The notes below the pieces were generated by a model. That model searched no databases. It saw only the letters and a list, made by a program, of their open reading frames with translations, and was not told the origin of the DNA. This document shows, piece after piece, positions 1 through 11,584 of a stretch of 64,000 nt of DNA (the first letter of the stretch is position 1; every line of letters begins with the position of its first letter). Location: positions 37,016 through 101,015 of the forward strand of contig JAUCBJ010004813.1 in assembly GCA_032718475.1 (NCBI GenBank). Reading direction: 5' to 3'. Origin of the DNA: Nemertoderma westbladi (Eukaryota; Xenacoelomorpha; Nemertodermatida; Nemertodermatidae). A program made the translations under genes and the position numbers.

Positions 1-1176
1 AGCTTTTGTGGGATAACTGATTCGTTTGCCTTGCTAACCAGTTCCCCCCAGTCGCTAGAATACTCTAAAAAGGGATCTATAACTCGAATAGCGCAAGCTA
101 CCGGCTGATTGGCTGATTCGCTGTGCGAAGGGATCTGGGCTACGTTTGATTGTCCAACCAGCTTGGGAAAGTATCTGCCAATAGAATTTGAGTTGATTTT
201 GATTTCGACCTATCACAGATCTACTGAACTGAATTTTCCTATCTGTATGCTCTTTCTCTGTGTTGGGTGGAAGCCTTTGTAAATAAGGTTATTCTTATCA
301 GTTTTCAGTGTTGTTGGTCTTTCTTTCCTGAGCCAGGAGAGAACGGCTTGTAAATATTTTGTGCTTTTCTGTTTTAGTCTAACACTAGTAGGCTTAATTA
401 TAAAGGGCATATATCCGTTATCAATCCATAACATAACAAAACAATCAATGCAAACCGCAAACTAATGAACTTAACGCACACTGAATCACTGTGCATACTT
501 TTATATTGTTATACTGCTATTTACTGTCAGTTCTTCATAATATGGTTGATGAATTATTATATTTGGAATAACGATAAATAACCCCGAAACCCAATATTCT
601 TGATATACCGAAGGTAAGAGAGAAAGGTTACATATAACGATTGTGACTTATGTTAAAGTGGTTTGAAGTGAATCTAATGTTATTTGATAGACCCTACATG
701 AGTCAGTCCGTGTTCCTTTTATATATAACTAAAATCAGTGAAGATCGGCAGATCAGTGTGCAGTATTGTGCAGCATTGTGTATGAGTGAGCCTGATAACG
801 AAGCATTTCCTAAAGAATGCGCCATATATGTGAATTATAACTAAGCCATATCGTTGTGAGTAGTTTAAGTCATAACTCTGTTTGTATAGATAAAGCGCCA
901 CGTCCTAAAGGAACTGTTAATATTCCCCGAAGGTGAATAATATTGTCAGAGATTATATAATACTGTCAGTCGAATAATACATTAGGCTTACATAGCAATA
1001 AAATTAAGCCGTCGAACCCAATCTCCCGGGTATATCCAGCGGGTGAATGATCGCGCACAGATTGGTTTCGACTAGTGTAGTGAATTAAATACTTGTCATA
1101 GACTAAAGGTGATTTATTATCTAGAAGACATCCTAATTTGGCGGGTTAAACTGCCAAAGGTCTGAAAGCGCGAACA
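1..1176 (+). repeat. 5' LTR of E1 (first 6 bp missing at window edge)
   Basis: This stretch repeats at 16297-17470. I see one substitution (C/G at about 228 versus 16530) and one 8-bp indel near 750. An AATAAA poly(A) signal is at 997-1002. Near the 3' end a palindrome (TTTGGC, short loop, GCCAAA) is retained in the E1, E2 and 57379-58546 LTRs. Small ORFs inside the LTR have no recognisable content. Confidence 0.93.
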
Positions 1177-1192
1177 ATAACGGATATAGCTT

Positions 1193-1215
1193 CTTTATTG
1201 CAGTAAGCAATAAAG
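1193..1215 (+). other. hairpin just downstream of the 5' LTR of E1
   Basis: CTTTATTGC-AGTAA-GCAATAAAG forms a perfect 9-bp stem with a 5-nt loop, 16 nt after the LTR end. E2 has the same loop with an 8-bp stem (38907-38927), where both arms lost the matching base. No TGG-starting tRNA-complementary primer-binding site is visible in the first 60 nt after the LTR, so this hairpin occupies the usual PBS region. Confidence 0.6.
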
Positions 1216-1247
1216 TTGAAAGTACCGGTCAACCGGTAAACCTGAAT

Positions 1248-1361
1248 GGTACTTCAGTAGGTCAGTAGGCCCAACCGCCAGAACCGGTACTGCCGTAGGT
1301 CAGTAGGCCCAACTGCCAGAACCGGTACTTCTGTAGGTCCGTAGGCCTAACTGTCCTAACC
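1248..1361 (+). repeat. 38-bp tandem repeat, three copies, in the E1 leader
   Basis: Units start GGTACT at 1248, 1286 and 1324, with a partial fourth at 1362. Each contains GTAGGTCAGTAGGCC or a variant. E2 has the same repeat with two units (38964-39039), so copy number varies between elements. Confidence 0.85.
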
Positions 1362-1549
1362 GGTACTCCCGTATAAGTACACTAGTATTATTCGATTTGA
1401 TTGTTGCATACCGGTAGGCTATTTAAGGGATTAGGGATTGATCACCCCTTATTCCTTTATATGGTTTACTTATTTCTGTCAAGTTTTATTTATTTGTAGG
1501 CCAGTATTGAGCAGAAGGCGTGTAAGCCTGCTCAGATTGTACAGACAAT

Positions 1550-2125
1550 TTGTAGGCTGAGCTGTTGTCTGATTGCTGTTAAGTCCGAACGGATTGCAGT
1601 GTGTGTAGATCATCTGTCCGATAAAGAACGGTTAGGAAGTAGGGGCAGCGAATGCTGTAAGGTAAACCCCCAACTAAAGAATAAGTCGTACTACTGGGTT
1701 AGAACGCATACTACCTAATCATTTCGGAGTCTGCATGTCCTGTAGTTTATTTAGGCTTGAGAGTAGTCTGCCATCGTTTAGTCTGTACTTTGTTTGTGTA
1801 AGTCTGTACGGGTAGCGTATAATATTTATTTAGATAATTTGTAGGCTGGATAGTTGTCTGGTTGTTATTAGGTCTGAACGGATTGCAGTGTGTGTAGATC
1901 ACCTGTCCGATAAAGAACGGTTAGGAAGTAGGGGCAGCGAATGCTGTAAGGTAAACCCCCAACTAAAGAATAAGTCGTACTACTGGGTTAGAACGCATAC
2001 TACCTAATCATTTCGGAGTCTGCATGTCCTGTAGTTTATTTAGGCTTGATAGTAGTCTGTCAGTGTTTGGTCTGCATTTTGTTTGAGTAGTTTGTACGCG
2101 TAGCGTAATATTTATTATTCAGAGT
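1550..2125 (+). repeat. about 289-bp tandem duplication in the E1 leader
   Basis: The block from 1550 repeats from 1839. Each copy holds a potential hairpin (GGGGCAGC, short loop, GCTG, spacer, CCCC) followed by a conserved AAGAATAAGTCGTACTAC segment. E2 carries the same two-copy arrangement (39229-39800, period 287) with the hairpin kept despite loop changes. A structured RNA such as a packaging or translation signal is an inference. Confidence 0.8.
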
Positions 2126-3430
2126 TTATGTGATTATTCGCAACATTCATTCCCCAAGTTTGTTCCTACAGTAATTGTGCTTGTTATACATACCGCTATA
2201 GTTAAATTAACCCCGGTACTACACGGGCTGCTTGGCGTAGGTAAAGACTGGTGATTTTGTGCACCGGTTACTCCAGCAGATGCCGTGGTTCTTTTAGCTG
2301 TTCAAGTATATTTAACTACTGATTATCTGTTCTACAAGTACTCGTACCTAATTTAGGGTTTAGTGTACAGTGCTTTCCGAAAGTAATTAGTGTAGGCATT
2401 ATATTTGTGTTGTAAAGTGGTTGATAGGCACGTTCGATTAGCTCTATTAACTTCTAGGTAGGAACACTCCGTGATACATAACGTAGTACCTATAGCGATA
2501 CGGCTATAGGTCGTCAGGCGGTGGTATTTTCCTATCTGGACAACGCAGTGTATTTACTGCTACGTATTATTTTCAAATAACCGCAGTACCCTGTCCGTTG
2601 TAATAACCAGTTTTCTAACCCTTTGTTAGGCTGGTTTGTAGACTTCTTGTAAAATTACCCTAAAAATTCGTATTTTGTGTTTTTGTAAATTTTTGTGTTT
2701 ATTTAGAGATTGTAATCTCACCTGAATTGTACGTAATTTGTAGTATTAAGTAACTTAGGTAAATTAGAATCATTTGTTTTAGTGTACTATACGTAACACT
2801 TCACTGAAAGCGCACCGCTTTGTGTAGTGATTACTCCCCAGAAATAATAACATTTATTTCAAACATTGACAAAACCCATTAAAACGGGTATATATATGTT
2901 ATAAATCAACTCAAACGATTTATAAATAGTAGGCCTGCCATACAACCATTAGGTCTCAATATCAGTTGGATTACTGCTCAAATAACGGTAATAAAGTAAG
3001 TAAAGTAACTAAGTAACCCTAAAATTCAGAAATTCAATTATTTAAAATAATTGATATACCGGTATTTACGATAGGCCTATTATCTTTATTTCTATAAGTT
3101 TTGGCTGAAATTATACCGGTACTTGTAATTAATTCTATTCCAGAATTATAATTATATACTACAAAACTGTAAGCTGTATACCGGTATTCCGATAGGCCTA
3201 TTATATATTTATATATATTTGTGCTAAATTTATACCGGTATTCTGTGATAAACCTAGTCTGTAATAATAGTTATATATACTATAAGCATACCGGTATTCT
3301 AATATATTATATATCACGCTACACTGAGTAGCAGTACCGGTAATTAATTACTAGGCTATCAGTTAATACTGAGTTACTAGACTTGCCCAGACTGTAATAC
3401 AGCAGTAGACATTCAACTGTAAACATAAAC
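2126..3430 (+). other. rest of the E1 untranslated leader
   Basis: About 1.3 kb with no supported gene. Much of it aligns with the E2 leader (39800-41108). From about 3056 it contains a loose repeat of ATACCGGTATT followed by GATAGGCCTATTAT, spaced 110-122 bp apart, ending just before the gag start. Confidence 0.6.
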
Positions 3431-6400
3431 ATGTCTGATACTAAGCAGAACCTGTCGGACAGTTTATTAGATGTAACTATCTGCGACTCAGATAGAGACG
3501 TAGAACCGTCTGGTCGTAAGTTCAGTTCACCTCCCACTGTGAGGAAGGTCACCCCTCCAGTAGTAATAAGAGAACCTAGGCTGGTCCAACATCGTAGGTC
3601 TATCATAGGCACGCGAGCTCAGGTCAAGCGGAACCAAGAAGCAGCGGAACAGCAACAACCCGCGAGCCAAGAACTTACTTCTCAACGGCCCAACAGCTCC
3701 AGTAGTGAGGATACTGTAGAGCTGACACCCGAACGCGGAGCAAGGATGACGGATGAGGCTTATTCAGATCCCCTTCTCATCCTTCCTGCAGCCGTACTCA
3801 CTAGGTTATTGATCGCTGTGGAAGAACACCAGATCGATTGGGCGAGAAGCCAGCGTTCAACTAGAGATAGTTATGCTGGATACACAAGGGAAGAACTGAA
3901 GTCCATGGTCGAGTCGCAATGGAACTTCCCCGGACCCGGACTCCCGTTTGATTTATCAGAAGCTGCCTGGGAAGACATACACCGGATGGGAGTAGCCAAG
4001 GAAACCATCGATCCAGCTGTGTGGAAGAGGTCCGCAGCCGGATACGCACAGGGATTCTTCAGCTCTATAGAGCGATTAAAAGAACAACTGTTTCAACAAC
4101 CTCAAGGACCTCAAGAGCAGGGATTGCTGCTTTATCAAGTTAGAGAAAGAATTCTACGAATCAGGCTAATATTATCGTCCTTTGAGGAGGCTTCTAAACG
4201 AAGGCAAGACACGTCGTTGCAAGTTGCCATAAAGACTTGGTTTCAACGGGTGAGTCTCCAGGTTCAAGGAACAGCTCAGTGGAAAGCTCAGCTGGAGGAG
4301 CGCTCAACCCATGGAGAATCAACAGACGCTACTTTTTCCCAAGTGGAAAGTGAAGCAACGGCAGAGAAACCGCATAAGAGGGATGCCATTGACATCTATC
4401 TGTCAGACTATCAACGTTTTTTAGGTGATGACGAGTTGAGGAGAATGTTAGAGGGGCTTAGCCCTAATAGTGAAGGAACCAAGCTTGTGCTGGATGCTAT
4501 CGATGTGGAAATGAGAGCTGCGAACCAGGCTAAATTTGATGAACAACTCCGCATCACACGAGTCCAGGAGGAGCAAGTCAAGAAAAAACGTATAGAAGAC
4601 AGAAAGACAGCAGCAGTGGCAGCGGCAGAAGCAGAAAGAAAAGCGGCAGTGGCAGCGGCAGAGGCAGAGGCAGAAGCCGAAAGAAAGGCGGCAGAGGCAG
4701 AGGCAGAAGCCGAAAGAAAGGCGGCAGAGGCAGAGGCAGAAGCCGAAAGAAAAGTGGCAGCGGCAGCGGCCGAAGCAGAAAGAAAGGCGGCTGTAACAGC
4801 GGCCGAGGCAGTAGCAGAAGCAGAACGGAGAGCTTCCGAAGAAACCACCCAATTAGAATTGGAAAACATTCAGGAGAATCAAGACTGCATAAATAAACAG
4901 TTAACAGCTAGTAATATGCAGATGATGAATCGATCTACTCCCAAAAGACAGGGATATACATCATCTGAGGAAGGCGATACCACCGATACTGAAGGCAAAG
5001 GAAATAGATCTCGTCTAAGCAGACGTAAAAGAACATTCCACCGTCAGAAATTGCCTGATTTGCCTCCAGCTGTTAGAAGGCAACTAAATAACACCAACTT
5101 AGGTAGTACAGAGCCCACAGACCAAATAATTAAAATAGAAAGACTCCCTACTATAGTAGATGAGCCTGAAATAATTAGGCCTGTTCTTGAAATCACCCCT
5201 TCGGTGATAGACACACCTGTGCTCCCTGAAACTACCTCTAAATTCCCTCTGCATAGCACTAAGCTACCTGTGCCCCGTAGAACTGCCCAGGAGACAGTTC
5301 AGGTTCTGGACCCCGAGCGAAATATTCATAATTTGTCGCCCGTTGTCCCTCGTCCGCCCGCTACAACGTTGGCGACTCCCGCTTCGGCGGTCGAATGGGT
5401 GGACGAGAGACGGCGGGGGATGGATCTCCTGCTCGGGCAGATGCAGGAGACTGTCCAGCAATTCAAGGGCACAGTAAGGGAAAGTAGGCTAGAGTTGCAA
5501 GAAGTGCAACAAAGTATCGCGCTAGAACGCGATAAATTAGTAAATACTCAAAGGGGTATACCGCCACCCTCTGTAACAATGTGTCAACCTGTTAGGTCTG
5601 AAGTATCTCATGCGCAAGGTGTGGAGCCTACACGCATATATACTGCTAGCGAAGTAGAAACTCCTATAGTGAACCCTATTAAGGGTAATTATAGACCTGT
5701 TGATAATGACATTCCCTATAGAGCTGATCATAATCCGAGACATTTATATACCGATAACTCGATATTAAATAACACGATGGCCCAAGAAAGTTTTACGCGC
5801 CAAATGGCTAGAACCGAAGCCCGGCAAGCGGTAAAGGTGGGAGAGATCGTCAAGTTCAATGGAGATGAGATGAAATGGTTACCTTTTAATGAATATTACA
5901 AAGATAACATACAGAACTCTGTACTATCTAATGGAGAGAAACTTAGATTCCTCATAGAGTGCTTGGAAGGATCTCCCAAGTCAATGGCGTTAAAGTTTAT
6001 TGGACATCCAGACGGATTAAGACAAGTTTGGGACACACTAAACATCAGGTATGGTAATAGGAATAATATCGCTAAGTATTTATATGCAAAATTAGTAGCG
6101 CCCAGGAAGTTCATCAGCAGTGGGATAATAGAGTTTTCCGATGAGATTCAAGAGATCTGTAGACAATTAGATTGGTTAGGTAAGTCTCATGAATACCAAA
6201 GTTCTATGGTCATTGGAGCTGTGGCTTCTACTTTACCGAAAGGTGGGGTAGGCACACGCTGGGATAAGAAAGTACTATATATGATGGAACAACAACGACG
6301 AGACCCTACCATGGCTGATCTCATGTCATTCCTAGATGGAGAAGTGAAATTACAGCTCCTGAAACTGTCTAGGGAGAAGACACCGGAAAACAAGGTAAGT

Positions 6401-9400
6401 GAAAAACCCGTCTCTAGGAGAAAGGTAACACCAGTGTGTTATACAGACGACGGCGAAAGCCAGACTTCTCAAGGAGAAGATAGCGGGAAAGACACTGATA
6501 GATCTTATTACGTAAATAAAATGCCTAAAGATCAGGTAAGTAAATTCAAGTCTCGAACAAATGACAGGAGAGAACAGGTAAGAAAAACTCCTCCTACGTC
6601 TCCCAAGAGAATTCCGGTGAGAAAGCCCGAAGAAAAGGCAAGTGTACACAATGTGACTCAAAATAAGGTAAGTAACATCAAACCGAAATGTGCGCTGTGT
6701 GACGGGACCCACCGTTTGAATATGTGTGATGAATTCCTGAAGAAGTCATTAACGGAGAGACGCGAAGTCATGTGGGATAAGCGGTTATGTTATAATTGCC
6801 TCAGACAAGGACACCAACGGCGTACCTGTTTCTCTGACATAAGGTGTGCAAAGTGTGGTGCGAAACATCATATCTTGTTGCACGCTGAATTCGATCGAAA
6901 TAGTCCGAGTCAGGTAAGTGATTCCGAGCTACATGTCCAATTCAGTGATGTGAACGACACTGATCAATCTGAGATGGAAGGATTCTATACAGACGAGTTC
7001 TCCGACGAAAACGAATCCTGTTACATGATAAATACCGCAGTGTATCGAGCACTCACATATGAAAAGGATACAGACAGCGACTTCACTCTAACCACTTCTG
7101 AACGACAACCATCTTGGAAAGAGCCATCTTCCAATGTAGGGATCCGAGAGTTTCCTGTGGTGCAAGTAAGGGTTCACGGACCTAAGAGGAGTTATGTAGT
7201 GAACGCCCTCCTTGACTCCGGTAGTACAGGAACATTCATCGACAAAGAGCTAGCCGAAGATATATTTGCTGGACAACCCAAGTTCCAAACCAAGCTCAAC
7301 ATGTCCGGCATTATGCAAGTTTGGAAATCTACAATAACAGCTGATTATTATGTAGGCGCGTTGTCCACCCCACAAGACGAACTAGGAGAACATAGCATAA
7401 GGTCAGTGAAAATGGTAGCTATAAAGAACTTCGCTACTACTCAAGCAGACCTTTATAATTGGGACGAGGATGAGAGCATCCAACATCTTAACATACCTCG
7501 ATTCCAGACTGATTATCCTGGAGTGCAAATACTCATCGGCCAAAACGCGCATGAGGCGCTGGAGACATTAGAGAAACGGCCTGCTCAACCGCAGCCACTA
7601 CAGACCTATGCGGTAAGAACTAGAGTAGGTTGGTACTTTACTGGCCCTTCCCGTAGAACACTCAGAGAAAGACTACCTCAAGAGAACGTCTGCCAGGTGA
7701 GTGAATGGGAAGAGAGTACTAGTGAGGGAGACGATTCAACTGAGGGAATTCCATACTCCTCAGATAACGACGACGTTCACCAGCTTTTTGATGAGGAGAA
7801 TACCATCGACCTCCTTAAGGAAAACGAGGCTTGGCAAAACCAAGTGAACTTATGTCAACTTCTTTATCCATCTGAACAAGAAGCTTATAACGACGAGTTA
7901 AATGACGTCATTGAGCGTCATAATGCCAAGACTCGAGACGAACATGCCGTACGATTCTTTACGCAAGAGGCGGTAGAGCCCAATTCCTACGATAAAGCCT
8001 TGTCGGTGGAAGAGGAAAGGGCCAAGCAGATCCAAGAGACAACTACACGTTTCCTCAAAGATCAAGGTAGGTATGAAGTCGGTTTACCTTTCCGCAAGAA
8101 AGAACCGAAGTTCATCAATAACAGACCCTTGGCGGAAAAAAGAATCGCGCAACTCCATCGACGCCTTACGGCTAATTCTTCAGCTAAAGCAATGTATCAA
8201 ACACAGCTGGAAAAATTTATTAGTAAGGGATACGCGGAGAGAGTACCGGAAGAAACACCTGTGACTGAAAGAACGTATTACTTAACTCACCATTACGTTC
8301 CTAAACCCGGTAAGCCACATGAAGTGAGAGTAGTGTTTGATGGCTCCGCTCTTTACATGGGTCAATCCCTTAACTCTGAATTGTTACCCGGACCCAACTT
8401 GCTTCAATCTTTGTTGGGAATTCTTTTAAGATTGAGACAATATTCGATTGCTTTCGCCTCCGATATAGAAGGCATGTTCTTACAAGTCAAGGTGTTAGAT
8501 AGGGATCGAGATAGTCTACGATTTCTGTGGTGGCCCGAAGGAGACCTCAACCAGAAACCGGTGGAGTACTGGATGACCATCCAGGCCTTTGGGATAATCT
8601 CAAGCCCTTCCAACGCCTGTTCGGTAGTGCGTACCACCGCAGAGGACAACCGAGAGGCCTTCTCTAAGGAAGTGATCGACAACATCAAGAGAGACATATA
8701 CATGGACGACAATCTGAAGTCCCTTCCATCAGTTGAGGAAGCCATTGAGGTCGCTAAAGGAACGGTAGAGTGCTTAAAAAGAGGTGGGTTTCGATTAACC
8801 AAATTCACCAGCAACTCCCGTGAGTTTCTGGAGTCGATCCCTGCGGAAGATCGAGGAGCGAAAGATCTCGATTTGATCAAAGATGATCTGCCAGAAACCA
8901 AGACACTCGGCTTGAAATGGGACACAGAGCGAGATATCCTGTTTTTCCAGCTAAAACAGCGAGATAATCCAGTTCGAACCAAACGGATTTGCTTAAGTAT
9001 ACTGAGCACTTATTTCGATCCATTGGGATTTATTAGCCCAGTTATATTGATTGCTCGTAGTTTGGTACAACAAATGTGGCTTGAAAACCACTCATGGGAC
9101 GATCCACTTAAGGGAGAATTATTGAAGAAGTGGATGGAATGGGAAGATTCTCTGCCGGCTATCGAGGATTTTATAATTTCCCGTTCATATTTTGGTCATG
9201 TTCTCCCTACGTATTCCTATCAACTCCATGTGTTTGGAGACGCCAGCGATATGGGAATAGGTATAGTAGCCTACCTAAGAGTGGAAACTCCGGATGGAAT
9301 CAAAGTCGCCTTGGTTACTTCTAAGGCATTAATCAACAACAAGTTGAAAGTTCCTCGAGCGGAGTTAAAAGCGGCTCTATACGCTACAGCCATCGGCCGG

Positions 9401-11584
9401 AATGTAACAGAACAGATTGACTATCCATTAGAGAAAACGGTCTATTGGACCGACGCTTTACTCGTGTTAGAGTATATAACCAATGAAGTCTGTCAGTTCA
9501 GCGTCTTCGTTACCAACAGGGTAGCCATCATACTTAGTCGCACGACGATGGACCAATGGAGACATTGCCCCGGAACGATTAATCCAGCAGACATCGCTTC
9601 CCGAGGAGCGACTCCAAAGGAATTGGTAAATACTCCCGAATGGTTAGGAGGACCCGACTTTCTCTACAGAGAAGAAGAAGAATGGCCTCCCCATCTCACA
9701 ACAGCAGAGATCAGACAGGCCAAGGGAGCGGAGAAAGTTAAACCCAAAACTCGAGCGAGTAAATCGAAGTTGTTTAAACCTGCGGTTGATCTATCTGTAT
9801 TATTTACTTCCGGAGAGGATGCTTTGGATCAGAAACCCACCGCCACGGATAAAGAAGTCTTGGAAATTCGTGACAAGGATTGGAAATCTGGAATACCAGA
9901 TATCTCACAAGGACTCTCACCTCTCTTGCAGAGAGCGATACGTCACTACAGTTCCTGGAATCGGCTCTGTAAAGCCGTCACCTATTTAAAACGATGTTTT
10001 CATCATCGTTACTCCGGGACCAAGACCAATAGGGATGATGCTCCATCAACATCTGCACGAGTCCATGTTGTTAAAGATCTTCCCCAATACAAGGTATCCG
10101 ACAGGTTTCTAAAGGAGAAGATCAGTTACCAGGAGCATGATGAAACCAACAAACAGATGCTGAGACTTCTACAATGTTATGAGGATTCCGATAAGTATTT
10201 CCTGTTGTTAAGAAATCCACAGATGCGCTTAAGGGATCACTTCTCTAGTACCATGATAGATGGGTTAATACGTGTTGGAGGTAGACTGACCAACGCTCCA
10301 TTATCCTTTGACACTAAGTTTCCCATCCTCATTAGAAATCTTGACATACAAATCAAGATGATTGTAGATGTTCATAGCAAACTGTACCATGCTGGTAGAG
10401 AACGAGTTCTGAGCGAAATTCGCACTCGCTACTATTTTTATAAACCCCGTAGGGCTCTGAACCAAGTTCTTAGGAACTGCATGCCCTGTAGGAAAGCATT
10501 CAGTAGGCCTTTAACACAGCGAGAGGCAGAATTACCTAGGGAAAGAGTAAGCTTCTATGAACCACCCTTTACTAATACCGGTGTGGATTTATTTGGCCCT
10601 ATTGAAGTATATCGTGCCCGGACTATAGTCAAGAGATGGTGTGTCATCTTCATTTGTATGACTTGTAGAGCTATCCATCTCGATATGGTAAACGATCTAT
10701 CCACCAACAGCTTCGTGTTGAGTTTACGACGACAGATCGCTCGCTTCGGAACCAGTAACACGATGAGATCGGATAAGGGAACGAACTTCATTGGCGCCAA
10801 CAACGAAATTCAAGCTTACGTAAAGGACTGGAACAAAAGACAGGTGGACGATCAGCTAAGGATAACAGCGTCTAGCTGGACCTTCAACGCCGCCGACGCC
10901 CCTTGGTGGGGAGGAAGTTGGGAGAGATTGATTAGGAGCGTGAAGACTGCGTTCCACTTTATTGTGCCTTGTCGCGCTTATCTCACCGACGAACTATTGC
11001 GGACGTTAATGGAGGAAATCGCCGCCTATCTCAACGAAAGACCGCTTATGCCAGTCTCTTCAAGTCCGGATTCCCTGGAAGCGCTAACACCCGCGCACTT
11101 TCTACTGAAGAAACCCGTAGCCATGCTCCCACGATCGGAGATCACAGACGGAGACGAGTACTGCCGTCAAACCTGGCAACTTATGCAGTTGCTATCCCGT
11201 CGTTTCGCTGACCATTTCGAGAAACATTACCTGCCCACTCTACAACTTCGAACTAAGTGGTTTGCGCAGCAAGAAAACGTCAGCGCTGGAGACATGGTGC
11301 TTATTGTGGACCCCGATCTCCCACGTAAGCGATGGCAAACAGGACGTATCATCGAGACTCATATCTCGAGCGATGGTTTGGTGCGATCAGTAGAGCTCGT
11401 CGTCATGCGTCGTAACTTTAAGAAACCAGGGATAGTCTTTGAGACTCAACAGCTCAACCGCCCAGTGGGTCGTTTATGTTTACTGGAAAGAGACAGAGAG
11501 CTCTCCGGAAACTATGGAAGGCAAGAAACCCTTCCCACGACCACTTCCCTAATCCAACCGACATCTAGGGACTCCCCAACTTAA
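3431..11584 (+). CDS. E1 gag-pol polyprotein, BEL/Pao type, intact (2,717 aa)
   Basis: One uninterrupted frame from an ATG that the E2 and E3 homologues share. Order: novel N-terminal gag part; Ala/Glu/Arg-rich coiled coil near residues 392-474; DUF1759-like gag core near 800-960; three zinc motifs from 1087 to about 1150 (one exact C-x2-C-x4-H-x4-C, reading CYNC...GHQ...C); aspartic protease LDSGSTGTF with D1262; reverse transcriptase with YMDD at 1757-1760; RNase H with FGDAS (D1937); integrase with an HHCC-like N-terminus and D2386, D2448, E2498; then a DUF5641-like tail. The product would form the particle, copy RNA into DNA and integrate it. Gag and Pol are in one frame, without the stop or frameshift many retroelements use, so separation presumably relies on the protease. 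No lesion is visible. The 152- and 134-residue antisense ORFs over the Ala/Glu repeat are compositional shadows. Confidence 0.95.
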   Translation: MSDTKQNLSDSLLDVTICDSDRDVEPSGRKFSSPPTVRKVTPPVVIREPRLVQHRRSIIGTRAQVKRNQEAAEQQQPASQELTSQRPNSSSSEDTVELTPERGARMTDEAYSDPLLILPAAVLTRLLIAVEEHQIDWARSQRSTRDSYAGYTREELKSMVESQWNFPGPGLPFDLSEAAWEDIHRMGVAKETIDPAVWKRSAAGYAQGFFSSIERLKEQLFQQPQGPQEQGLLLYQVRERILRIRLILSSFEEASKRRQDTSLQVAIKTWFQRVSLQVQGTAQWKAQLEERSTHGESTDATFSQVESEATAEKPHKRDAIDIYLSDYQRFLGDDELRRMLEGLSPNSEGTKLVLDAIDVEMRAANQAKFDEQLRITRVQEEQVKKKRIEDRKTAAVAAAEAERKAAVAAAEAEAEAERKAAEAEAEAERKAAEAEAEAERKVAAAAAEAERKAAVTAAEAVAEAERRASEETTQLELENIQENQDCINKQLTASNMQMMNRSTPKRQGYTSSEEGDTTDTEGKGNRSRLSRRKRTFHRQKLPDLPPAVRRQLNNTNLGSTEPTDQIIKIERLPTIVDEPEIIRPVLEITPSVIDTPVLPETTSKFPLHSTKLPVPRRTAQETVQVLDPERNIHNLSPVVPRPPATTLATPASAVEWVDERRRGMDLLLGQMQETVQQFKGTVRESRLELQEVQQSIALERDKLVNTQRGIPPPSVTMCQPVRSEVSHAQGVEPTRIYTASEVETPIVNPIKGNYRPVDNDIPYRADHNPRHLYTDNSILNNTMAQESFTRQMARTEARQAVKVGEIVKFNGDEMKWLPFNEYYKDNIQNSVLSNGEKLRFLIECLEGSPKSMALKFIGHPDGLRQVWDTLNIRYGNRNNIAKYLYAKLVAPRKFISSGIIEFSDEIQEICRQLDWLGKSHEYQSSMVIGAVASTLPKGGVGTRWDKKVLYMMEQQRRDPTMADLMSFLDGEVKLQLLKLSREKTPENKVSEKPVSRRKVTPVCYTDDGESQTSQGEDSGKDTDRSYYVNKMPKDQVSKFKSRTNDRREQVRKTPPTSPKRIPVRKPEEKASVHNVTQNKVSNIKPKCALCDGTHRLNMCDEFLKKSLTERREVMWDKRLCYNCLRQGHQRRTCFSDIRCAKCGAKHHILLHAEFDRNSPSQVSDSELHVQFSDVNDTDQSEMEGFYTDEFSDENESCYMINTAVYRALTYEKDTDSDFTLTTSERQPSWKEPSSNVGIREFPVVQVRVHGPKRSYVVNALLDSGSTGTFIDKELAEDIFAGQPKFQTKLNMSGIMQVWKSTITADYYVGALSTPQDELGEHSIRSVKMVAIKNFATTQADLYNWDEDESIQHLNIPRFQTDYPGVQILIGQNAHEALETLEKRPAQPQPLQTYAVRTRVGWYFTGPSRRTLRERLPQENVCQVSEWEESTSEGDDSTEGIPYSSDNDDVHQLFDEENTIDLLKENEAWQNQVNLCQLLYPSEQEAYNDELNDVIERHNAKTRDEHAVRFFTQEAVEPNSYDKALSVEEERAKQIQETTTRFLKDQGRYEVGLPFRKKEPKFINNRPLAEKRIAQLHRRLTANSSAKAMYQTQLEKFISKGYAERVPEETPVTERTYYLTHHYVPKPGKPHEVRVVFDGSALYMGQSLNSELLPGPNLLQSLLGILLRLRQYSIAFASDIEGMFLQVKVLDRDRDSLRFLWWPEGDLNQKPVEYWMTIQAFGIISSPSNACSVVRTTAEDNREAFSKEVIDNIKRDIYMDDNLKSLPSVEEAIEVAKGTVECLKRGGFRLTKFTSNSREFLESIPAEDRGAKDLDLIKDDLPETKTLGLKWDTERDILFFQLKQRDNPVRTKRICLSILSTYFDPLGFISPVILIARSLVQQMWLENHSWDDPLKGELLKKWMEWEDSLPAIEDFIISRSYFGHVLPTYSYQLHVFGDASDMGIGIVAYLRVETPDGIKVALVTSKALINNKLKVPRAELKAALYATAIGRNVTEQIDYPLEKTVYWTDALLVLEYITNEVCQFSVFVTNRVAIILSRTTMDQWRHCPGTINPADIASRGATPKELVNTPEWLGGPDFLYREEEEWPPHLTTAEIRQAKGAEKVKPKTRASKSKLFKPAVDLSVLFTSGEDALDQKPTATDKEVLEIRDKDWKSGIPDISQGLSPLLQRAIRHYSSWNRLCKAVTYLKRCFHHRYSGTKTNRDDAPSTSARVHVVKDLPQYKVSDRFLKEKISYQEHDETNKQMLRLLQCYEDSDKYFLLLRNPQMRLRDHFSSTMIDGLIRVGGRLTNAPLSFDTKFPILIRNLDIQIKMIVDVHSKLYHAGRERVLSEIRTRYYFYKPRRALNQVLRNCMPCRKAFSRPLTQREAELPRERVSFYEPPFTNTGVDLFGPIEVYRARTIVKRWCVIFICMTCRAIHLDMVNDLSTNSFVLSLRRQIARFGTSNTMRSDKGTNFIGANNEIQAYVKDWNKRQVDDQLRITASSWTFNAADAPWWGGSWERLIRSVKTAFHFIVPCRAYLTDELLRTLMEEIAAYLNERPLMPVSSSPDSLEALTPAHFLLKKPVAMLPRSEITDGDEYCRQTWQLMQLLSRRFADHFEKHYLPTLQLRTKWFAQQENVSAGDMVLIVDPDLPRKRWQTGRIIETHISSDGLVRSVELVVMRRNFKKPGIVFETQQLNRPVGRLCLLERDRELSGNYGRQETLPTTTSLIQPTSRDSPT

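Noticed and set aside
4411-4869. 152-residue antisense ORF
   Set aside because: Shadow of the Ala/Glu/Arg coding repeat in gag; no domain.
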